Program-made: the position numbers and the translations under genes
NCBI RefSeq assembly: GCF_000204055.1
Contig: NW_006768772.1
Location: 158,091-222,090, forward strand
Direction: 5' to 3'
DNA: 64,000 nucleotides
Source: Melampsora larici-populina 98AG31
Taxonomy: Eukaryota; Basidiomycota; Pucciniomycetes; Pucciniales; Melampsoraceae
Part shown: piece by piece, positions 57,435 to 64,000 of the stretch
How positions within the stretch are numbered: position 1 is the stretch's first letter
Layout: every line of letters starts with the position of its first letter
The notes under the pieces: model-generated
Seen by the model: the letters and a program-made list of their open reading frames with translations, nothing else
The model's database searches: none
What the model was told of the DNA's origin: nothing

Positions 57435-60400
57435 GTGGGATGGATGTGTCCCACTCGAGCGTAATAGAGGAGAGTGAAGATTTAGTTATGGTTGATGCAG
57501 GAAAAATTATATGCAATTCTAATGATCCGCGATTATTCGCACCCATAACCTTGTCCGATCCCTCGTGCCCCACATCCAAAATTGACGCTACAGCCCTGAT
57601 TGATTGCGGTTCTACTCATGAAGTTTTAGGAGAGAACTACGCCCGTGAAAACAACATCAAAACCAAGACCCTACCTGAAGCCAAGAACGTATCAGGATTT
57701 GACGGAGTGAATCGAAAGATTACTGAAGACACAAGATTGATCATTGACGATGATGAAGAACCATCCAGATTTATTGTCACTAAACTGAAAGATTTGTACG
57801 ACGCCATTCTAGGCATGCCATGGATCAGAAAACATGGAAATCGAATTGACTGGACCACTGGCAAGTTCAAGGAAGTTAAAGACGAAATTGCAGCCATAGA
57901 AGAGGCTTCGTCCGATCTGACAAAACCCCAAGTTGAACAGGAGACCATAGTTGGGGACGCTAAGAATCGTGACGAGGGGGTGTGTACACTTAGTGGTACA
58001 TTAGCACCCCCGCAATGTGAGTGTGATAGCCCCTCATTGAATCCTAAAGTTGAAGCAGCTGGCAAGTGTGATTCCCTCCTAAATAGATCAGACTACGAAC
58101 TCGAAAGAACTATACCAAAATCAATGGCATCACAAGATCCAAAAAACCCTCCTGGAGACCTGAAAGAGGTGGTACAGGAGAAAGCTAGGCAAAGTGATCC
58201 GGGGGTGTGTATCCATAATGATGGTACATTAACGCCCCCACAATGTGAGTTCAATACGCCCATTAATTCTGAATCTACAAAAGAAACAGCTGGCAAGCTT
58301 TTACACCTCCAAAATAACTACAGGACTTCAATCTCAGCGGCTAAGGCATCGTGGTCAACATCAGCGCGCATTGCAGCGGAGACCAAGACCTCGAATCTAG
58401 AGAGGAAGGCAGAAGAATTGGTTCCCACACGCTATCATAAGTACATACACTTGTTCAAGAAATCAATAGCCATGTCATTACCCCCGCGCAGGAAGTACGA
58501 CTTTAGGGTAAAACTACTACCAGGTGCGACCCCTCAAGCAAGTCGAATCATCCCTTTGTCCCCTGCTGAGAACGAAGTACTAGAGGAAATGGTGAAGGAA
58601 GGTTTGGCAAATAAGACCACTCGACACACTACGTCACCTTGGGCAGCCCCCGTTTTATTTACCGGAAAGAAAGATGGTAAACTCAGGCCCTGTTTCGATT
58701 ACAGGAAGCTCAACGCTCTAACTGTCAAGAATAAATATCCCTTACCCCTCACGATGGAATTAGTGGACAGCCTCCTAAACGCTGAAAGATTCACAAAATT
58801 AGATTTGAGGAACGCTTACGGTAACCTGCGAGTAGCCGAAGAGGACGAAGATAAGCTGGCTTTCATCTGTCGGGCAGGCCAATTTGCACCACACACGATG
58901 CCCTTCGGACCAACCGGCGCACCAGGACATTTCCAATATTTCATTCAAGATATCCTACTAAGTCATATAGGAAAAGATACAAGAGCATTCTTAGATGATA
59001 TAATGATATATACTAAGGAGGGTGTTATTCATGAAGACGTAGTTGAACAAATACTGGAGATCTTAAGTAAACATCAGCTGTGGGTGAAACCTGAAAAATG
59101 CGAGTTTTCAAAGTCTGAGGTGGAATACTTAGGATTACTCATCTCAAAGAATAAGATTCGAATGGACCCTGCAAAAGTTAAGGCAGTTAAGGAATGGCCC
59201 GCCCCAAAGTCCGTCACCGAACTGCAAAGATTCGTTGGGTTTGCAAACTTCTACAGAAGATTCATCAGTCAGTTCTCGAAAACCGCAAGACCATTACATG
59301 AATTGACCTGCAAAGACACCAAGTTTGAATGGGACGGAAGGAGGAATAAGGCATTCGAAGACCTAAAGGAAGCATTTACCTCAGCCCCTATCCTACGCAT
59401 AGCCGATCCCTACAAACCTTTCGTATTAGAGTGTGATTGTTCTGATTACGCACTAGGCGCTGTGTTATCACAAGTGGCAGAAGACGGATTGTTACACCCT
59501 GTAGCTTACTTATCAAGATCCCTAATAGCGGCAGAAAAGAACTACGAAATATTTGACAAAGAACTTTTGGCGGTAGTGGCTTCATTTAAAGAATGGAGGC
59601 AGTACTTAGAAGGAAACCCCAACCGTTTGGATGTGATTGTTTATACCGACCATAAAAACTTAGAGAGTTTCATGACTAGTAAACAATTGACGCGACGACA
59701 AGCCAGATGGGCGGAGACTCTAGGTAGTTTCGACTTCCAAATCAGATTCAGACCAGGTAGAGAGGCTACAAGGCCAGACGCCTTATCTCGACGACCAGAC
59801 CTGGCGCCTTCTTCAGACGAGAAGCTCACCTTTGGCCAACTGCTAAAACCCAAAAATCTAGTGAAAGATACGTTTCAACTAGGCGAAGTTGATAGTTTTG
59901 ACGCACTCTTTGCAGACGAGTCCATTACAAACGAAGACGCAGAAGAGTGGTTCAGAATTGATGTACTAGAGTCCGACAGAGATGAAGACGTCAGCTCAGA
60001 CACAATCATCATGGACAAGATACGTGTGGCTTCAGCTAAGGACAACTCAATCAGCGAACTGATGCAAGCAATAGAGAACCCATTATCGGTGAAAATGAAG
60101 AAGCTGGTAGAAGGCTATACGGCAGTTGATGGAGTTTTATATCACCAAGGTTGTGTGGTTGTACCAGCCGATGACGAAATCAAGACTGAGATAGCTAGAA
60201 GTCGACACGATAGCCCGTTAGCTGGTCACCCGGGACGTGCGAAGACGTTGAGCCTCGTCAAGAGACAATTCAGATGGAGAGGGATGAAGGCATTCATCAA
60301 CCGTTACGTAGACGGATGCGACTCTTGCCAAAGGGTTAAATCTTCGAACCAGAAGCCTTTTGGTATGTTGAAACCGCTACCCATTCCTGCTGGCCCCTGG

Positions 60401-61486
60401 ACAGATATATCGTATGATCTCATTACTGAACTGACGGAGTCAAATGGCAAGACGTGTATACTAACGGTAGTAGACAGATTGACTAAGATGGCGCATTTTA
60501 TCGCCTGCACTCAAACAACTTCGGCCGAGGATTTGGCGGAACTAATGCTACGCAACATTTGGAGACTACACGGAACACCGAAGACAATAGTCTCTGATCA
60601 AGGAGGTATTTTCATTTCTCAGCTCACACAATCACTGTACAAGCGACTAGGCATCAAGGCTACACCATCTACGGCTTACCACCCGGAGACAGACGGACAA
60701 TCAGAAATAGTGAATAAGGTAGTCGAAGGGTATTTAAGGCATTTTACAAATTATAAGCAAGACAATTGGGAGCCGTTATTAGCTATGGCTGAATTTGCTT
60801 ATAACAACAATACTCACAGTTCCACAGGTGTATCCCCGTTTATGGCGAATTACGGCTATAACCCGACTTATACAGCAATTCCATCTTCAGAACAGTGTAT
60901 TCCAGCGGTGGAGGAGAGGATCAAGCAAATCAACAAAGTCCAAAACGAAATCAAGGAAAGCCTCAAGACAGCACAAGAATCAATGAAACACTATTACGAC
61001 CAGAACAGAAAGACGAACCCCAACTGGAAAGAAGGGGCAAAGGTTTGGTTGAGCAGTAAGAACGTATCCACGACCAGACCCAGTGCAAAAATGGATCATA
61101 GATGGCTGGGCCCTTTTAAAATCATTAAATGCATTTCTGACGTCGCTTACAAGATTGAATTGCCCCCCAGTATGAACAGATTACACCCAGTTTTCCACGT
61201 ATCTCAACTACGAGAGTATAGAGAAGATACAATCAAAGGAAGAAATCAGCCACCACCATCACCAATAGAATTAGATGGAGAAGAAGAGTATGAAGTTGAA
61301 TCAGTATTAGATAGGAGACTACGAGGCAAGAAAGAAGAATACTTAGTCTGTTGGAAGGGGTATGGCAGGGAGCATGATTCATGGGAACCGGCGCAAAATT
61401 TAGCCAATTCGAAGGAATTAGTAGAAGAGTTCAAGATCAAGTACCCCAATGCAGCAAAACATTATAGGAGAAGAAGGCGTATGTGA
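57431..61486 (+). CDS. pol: Pol of gypsy element A (protease, RT, RNase H, integrase, chromodomain)
   Basis: A 1351-codon open frame, -1 relative to gag and probably made by frameshifting; the first ATG is at 57440. Protease ATALIDCGSTHEVL (residue 58) and GMPWIRKHG. A linker contains a doubled GVC...PPQCE unit (about 175-195 and 255-280). RT: CFDYRKLNALTVKNKYPLP and AFLDDIMIY (about 520). RNase H: LECDCSDYALGAVLSQV (about 667). Integrase zinc HHCC region (SRHDSPLAGHPGR...CDSCQRV, from about 925), catalytic VVDRLTK, VSDQGG and SEIVNK (about 1014, 1054, 1092). C-terminal chromodomain EYLVCWKGYGREHDSWEP (about 1286-1337), which in chromoviruses steers insertion to histone-marked chromatin. No stop interrupts it. 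Confidence 0.93.
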   Translation: MSGMDVSHSSVIEESEDLVMVDAGKIICNSNDPRLFAPITLSDPSCPTSKIDATALIDCGSTHEVLGENYARENNIKTKTLPEAKNVSGFDGVNRKITEDTRLIIDDDEEPSRFIVTKLKDLYDAILGMPWIRKHGNRIDWTTGKFKEVKDEIAAIEEASSDLTKPQVEQETIVGDAKNRDEGVCTLSGTLAPPQCECDSPSLNPKVEAAGKCDSLLNRSDYELERTIPKSMASQDPKNPPGDLKEVVQEKARQSDPGVCIHNDGTLTPPQCEFNTPINSESTKETAGKLLHLQNNYRTSISAAKASWSTSARIAAETKTSNLERKAEELVPTRYHKYIHLFKKSIAMSLPPRRKYDFRVKLLPGATPQASRIIPLSPAENEVLEEMVKEGLANKTTRHTTSPWAAPVLFTGKKDGKLRPCFDYRKLNALTVKNKYPLPLTMELVDSLLNAERFTKLDLRNAYGNLRVAEEDEDKLAFICRAGQFAPHTMPFGPTGAPGHFQYFIQDILLSHIGKDTRAFLDDIMIYTKEGVIHEDVVEQILEILSKHQLWVKPEKCEFSKSEVEYLGLLISKNKIRMDPAKVKAVKEWPAPKSVTELQRFVGFANFYRRFISQFSKTARPLHELTCKDTKFEWDGRRNKAFEDLKEAFTSAPILRIADPYKPFVLECDCSDYALGAVLSQVAEDGLLHPVAYLSRSLIAAEKNYEIFDKELLAVVASFKEWRQYLEGNPNRLDVIVYTDHKNLESFMTSKQLTRRQARWAETLGSFDFQIRFRPGREATRPDALSRRPDLAPSSDEKLTFGQLLKPKNLVKDTFQLGEVDSFDALFADESITNEDAEEWFRIDVLESDRDEDVSSDTIIMDKIRVASAKDNSISELMQAIENPLSVKMKKLVEGYTAVDGVLYHQGCVVVPADDEIKTEIARSRHDSPLAGHPGRAKTLSLVKRQFRWRGMKAFINRYVDGCDSCQRVKSSNQKPFGMLKPLPIPAGPWTDISYDLITELTESNGKTCILTVVDRLTKMAHFIACTQTTSAEDLAELMLRNIWRLHGTPKTIVSDQGGIFISQLTQSLYKRLGIKATPSTAYHPETDGQSEIVNKVVEGYLRHFTNYKQDNWEPLLAMAEFAYNNNTHSSTGVSPFMANYGYNPTYTAIPSSEQCIPAVEERIKQINKVQNEIKESLKTAQESMKHYYDQNRKTNPNWKEGAKVWLSSKNVSTTRPSAKMDHRWLGPFKIIKCISDVAYKIELPPSMNRLHPVFHVSQLREYREDTIKGRNQPPPSPIELDGEEEYEVESVLDRRLRGKKEEYLVCWKGYGREHDSWEPAQNLANSKELVEEFKIKYPNAAKHYRRRRRM

Positions 61487-61567
61487 GAACCAAGCTTTTT
61501 CCCATGTGGTTTTTTAATGCTGGTTCGGGGGAAGGGCGCAGGGCAATCACCACAGAGCCTGGGCGTT

Positions 61568-61580
61568 AAAAGGAGGATAC
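61568..61580 (+). other. Polypurine tract of element A
   Basis: AAAAGGAGGATAC directly precedes the LTR start TGTTATG, the expected position of the plus-strand primer. Confidence 0.7.
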
Positions 61581-61789
61581 TGTTATGATCCAAACCTGTC
61601 ACGTAGACTGTGTAGACCTGTGTAATAATCCGTAATATACTAGTACCGGATTATGCTTGTAGTGAGGAGCACGGAGCGGGAGTTTTACTTTGTTCCTTCC
61701 ACGCTTGTAGCTTCTCTCCTCATACTGCAATCTAGTTAGTTAGCTATAGGAATCTTATCAGTGTTCACTGCGTACCTTGGATCATAACA
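61581..61789 (+). repeat. Shared LTR between gypsy elements A and B
   Basis: 209 bp, begins TGTTATGATCCAAACCTGTC and ends ATCATAACA. It follows the polypurine tract of A and directly precedes the primer-binding site and leader of B, so it serves both as 3' LTR of A and 5' LTR of B. It contains ATACTGCAAT (61722-61731). Confidence 0.85.
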
Positions 61790-61801
61790 TATTGCAGTAT
61801 C
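61790..61801 (+). other. Self-priming type primer-binding site, element B
   Basis: TATTGCAGTATC directly follows the LTR and is a perfect 10-base complement of ATACTGCAAT inside that LTR. Confidence 0.65.
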
Positions 61802-62107
61802 TATACTTCAACGCAGTCGACACGAATTCGCAAAACGCATTACGTATTGAATCATCAGATCGGAACTATAAAATTAGAATTTTGAATCGGAACTATAAAG
61901 TTAGAATTTAGAATCAAAGAGAACAAGCAGAAGAAGATCATCAGATTAAAACTTTATTTTCATTGATTAGAAACTTAGAAAGAAGGTCGACACCGTTGCA
62001 TTCGAACAACGGCAAAGTTTACAACCCCAGACGAACAAGGTTCGGAACACTCCTCATCCTCATACGCTACAGTACCGAACCAAGACGATCCAAACCCCAC
62101 AAGCACT

Positions 62108-63268
62108 ATGGATCCTAATTCAATCACAACTAGCCTGGCTTCGATCTTAGACCAACTCACTAAATTAAGCACAAGGTTGGATGAAGAATCAGAACAACGC
62201 AGAATCGCACAAGAACAACTAGAAAAAGAATCAGTGTTACGTCAGGAAACTCAAAATCAGCTTAATAATCTCGTACAACAGATCAATGCGGGTAATCAAT
62301 CCCAAGCTCAACAACAGACGCCACCAGCTCCTGCAGCGCAACAAACCGCTCAAAGCCCCACGCAACCACCTCCCGCTGAACCTATCACAGCAGCGGACGT
62401 CAAGCAACTCTTGGGACCGTCCCGAGGCCCAAAGGTGGGTACGCCCGACAAGTTCGACGGCTCCAAAGGCGACAAGGCCGAAGTGTTCGTCAACCAAGTC
62501 GGATTGTACCTCTTAGCCAACGCCAACCTCTTCCCAGACGATAAGGCGAAAATCATCTTTACCCTGTCTTACTTAACCGGCGAGGCGAACCAATGGGCAG
62601 CACCTATCTTTAAGCAACTTCTTCACCCAAACGACGAGGAAGAATTGACGTTCAAAGCCTTTGGTGCCGCCTTCGAGGCTACCTTCTTCGACTCCGATCG
62701 CCAGAACAGAGCCCAACGAGATCTTCGAAGCTTACATCAAACGGGGTCAGTAGCGGATTATACATCTAAGTTCATGTCTTTAGCGGCTCGCACTGGATGG
62801 GGTGAAGTAGAACACATCAGTCATTATCGGATTGGACTTAAACAAGAAATTAGGGTCAACATGATATTAAAATCTTTTGAATCATTATCTGCTATCACCG
62901 CGTATGCTTTAGCCGTGGACAACGAACTACACCCTGGACTACAACGCCAATCAACTTCTCGTTCTGTCGCCCCAACCGTTGCAAGAGACCCAGACGCCAT
63001 GGACCTTTCAAGTGCACGAGTCGAATACTCTAGAACAGGTGTTTCGAGAGAGGAGATGCTGAGGAGAACGGAGAGGGGGTTATGTTTCAAATGCGGGAAA
63101 GGGAGACACCGTGCTGCTGACTGTGGGAGAAAAGATGAAAAGGGAAATTGGGTTAGAAGTGGAGGAGGAGGAGGTCACAGAATTGCTGAATTAGAGGCTG
63201 TTATAGCTGAGCTGAAGAATGGAAAAGGAAGAGCAGATGAATCAAAAAATGGCGAGGCTCGGGATTGA
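62108..63268 (+). CDS. gag: Gag of gypsy element B
   Basis: 386 codons starting MDPNSITTSLASILDQLTKL. A coiled coil of charged residues is followed by Gln/Pro-rich sequence. The Gag fold shows VGTPDKFDGSKGDKAEVFVN, LSYLTGEANQWAAP and FKAFGAAFEATFFDSDRQNR, then ARDPDAMDLSSARV and the CCHC knuckle CFKCGKGRHRAADC. It ends TGA overlapping the pol ATG (TGATG). Heptamer A AAA AAT at 63244-63250. Confidence 0.9.
   Translation: MDPNSITTSLASILDQLTKLSTRLDEESEQRRIAQEQLEKESVLRQETQNQLNNLVQQINAGNQSQAQQQTPPAPAAQQTAQSPTQPPPAEPITAADVKQLLGPSRGPKVGTPDKFDGSKGDKAEVFVNQVGLYLLANANLFPDDKAKIIFTLSYLTGEANQWAAPIFKQLLHPNDEEELTFKAFGAAFEATFFDSDRQNRAQRDLRSLHQTGSVADYTSKFMSLAARTGWGEVEHISHYRIGLKQEIRVNMILKSFESLSAITAYALAVDNELHPGLQRQSTSRSVAPTVARDPDAMDLSSARVEYSRTGVSREEMLRRTERGLCFKCGKGRHRAADCGRKDEKGNWVRSGGGGGHRIAELEAVIAELKNGKGRADESKNGEARD
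63244..63250 (+). promoter_or_regulatory. -1 frameshift heptamer A AAA AAT, element B
   Basis: The gag frame reads TCA AAA AAT GGC, the same as in element A. The -1 frame is the pol frame. Confidence 0.7.
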
Positions 63269-64000
63269 TGGATGTGCCTCTCCCGGGCGTTCGAGATGAT
63301 GTAGTGGGTATAGGGGCTGTTAAATGTATGAAACGCAATGCAAACGACCCGAGATTTTTTCTTTCACTACCCTTGTCCCACCCTCATCGTTGTGCCACAT
63401 CTAGACCTCTTGCCCTCTGTCTTCTCGACTGTGGAGCTACTCATGAAGCGATCAGCGGGAAGTTCCTTCAAGACCATAACCTCCCCACGATTCCTTTGAC
63501 CAACCCGTGTTCCGTTAGCGCGTTTGATGGACAAGTAAGGACCCTTCACGAAGAAGCTCACTTGAACATCGACTCGGACACCACACCCACGACATTCATT
63601 GTCACCCAACTTAAAGACTCTTACGACGCACTTCTTGGCATGCCTTGGTTCAAGAAGCACGGCCACCAAATTGATTGGCAACACGGCGTATTTCACTCGA
63701 CAGATGGACCAATCAACATCGCGGCTGCTGATGCAGTTTCGTCACGACCGACAACACCCTTGGAGGAGCCCACAAGGGACGCTAGGCAAGGTGACGAGGG
63801 GGTATGTGTCTACGACACGCTGATACCCCCGCGATGTGAGTCCGGTATTCCTACTCTCCAAAACTATCCTGAGACAGCTGGCAAGCTTTATTGTCCCATA
63901 GAACAGGTTACAAACTCAATACTACTGCAAGAACAAGACACGAACACGACTCAGGACCACATTGCGACTGAAGAAACAGTCTCTTCCAATCTGAAAACAC
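63268..64000 (+). CDS. pol: Pol of gypsy element B, N-terminal part (runs off the window)
   Basis: Open from the ATG at 63268 (-1 relative to gag) to the last base. The protease active site reads CLLDCGATHEAISGK. TFIVTQLKDSYDALLGMPWF then KKHGHQIDW close the protease domain, and one GVC...PPRCE linker unit follows. RT, RNase H and integrase would lie beyond the window. Confidence 0.88.
   Translation, partial: MDVPLPGVRDDVVGIGAVKCMKRNANDPRFFLSLPLSHPHRCATSRPLALCLLDCGATHEAISGKFLQDHNLPTIPLTNPCSVSAFDGQVRTLHEEAHLNIDSDTTPTTFIVTQLKDSYDALLGMPWFKKHGHQIDWQHGVFHSTDGPINIAAADAVSSRPTTPLEEPTRDARQGDEGVCVYDTLIPPRCESGIPTLQNYPETAGKLYCPIEQVTNSILLQEQDTNTTQDHIATEETVSSNLKT

Larger units (their letters stand above)
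55941..61789 (+). mobile_element. Ty3/gypsy chromodomain retrotransposon, element A
   Basis: 5' LTR 55941-56099, gag 56283-57434, pol 57431-61486, polypurine tract 61568-61580 and the next LTR at 61581-61789. The order protease, RT, RNase H, integrase, chromodomain marks a chromovirus. Pol is fully open, so the copy could be recent. The two LTRs, however, agree only at their starts and in short blocks. The target duplication could not be checked because element B follows directly. Confidence 0.9.
61581..64000 (+). mobile_element. Ty3/gypsy retrotransposon, element B (cut by window end)
   Basis: LTR 61581-61789, primer-binding site 61790-61801, leader to 62107 without other features, gag 62108-63268 and the start of pol, open to the window edge. 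Related to A in layout but clearly diverged in protein sequence. Confidence 0.88.

Noticed and set aside
57289..58296. Minus-strand frames of 67-142 codons over the gypsy gag-pol region
   Set aside because: Shadows of the intact plus-strand gag and pol.
1..64000. tRNA or rRNA genes
   Set aside because: I looked for T-loop and A/B box patterns by eye and saw none that held together; a tRNA scan would be needed to exclude them.

Overview
The window looks like a repeat-swollen genomic region of a basidiomycete, most likely a rust fungus (Pucciniales). The coding sequence has many short GT-AG introns, the base composition is AT-rich, and the few housekeeping genes sit in a sea of transposons whose associated proteins resemble repeat families expanded in rusts. 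Four intact-looking host genes are present: VPS74/GOLPH3 (24.3-25.6 kb, +), a small cysteine-rich secreted protein (35.0-35.5 kb, +), a class I photolyase (36.9-39.3 kb, +) and the splicing factor YJU2/CWC16 (40.0-41.3 kb, -). Nearly everything else is mobile DNA.

Region 0.2-20.8 kb is one nested stack on the minus strand. A MULE-type gene (N-terminal YSQ-repeat part at 20.3-20.7 kb, transposase part at 0.4-2.5 kb) is split by a hAT element (2470-20328, TIRs and matching flanks). The hAT is split by a Ty1/copia retrotransposon (4533-17723, two 919-bp LTRs, 5-bp TSD). The copia integrase is split by a non-autonomous Helitron (7865-14693, inserted exactly between A and T). The Helitron carries intron-containing pieces of two host genes, AP-2 mu and the cohesin subunit Scc3/STAG, and the captured AP-2 mu exon is in turn split by a 1.19-kb foldback MITE with an 8-bp TSD.

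Region 21-24 kb holds decayed repeat genes and foldbacks. From 27.6 to 32.5 kb lies a complete Tc1/mariner-type unit with roughly 185-bp inverted repeats, a broken transposase and a second multi-exon cargo gene. A gag relic and a palindromic MITE follow, then the host-gene block with a Mutator-type MITE at 41.65-42.24 kb.

Region 43-54.8 kb holds a KDZ transposase gene split by a second small Helitron, two unidentified multi-exon genes, and a second hAT element whose ten exons can be traced. From 55.9 kb to the end lie two tandem chromodomain Ty3/gypsy elements that share one LTR. Both have a -1 slippery heptamer between gag and pol and a primer-binding site complementary to their own LTR (Tf1/sushi-like self-priming).

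Positions were read by eye. Family names rest on recognised motifs, not on database searches.
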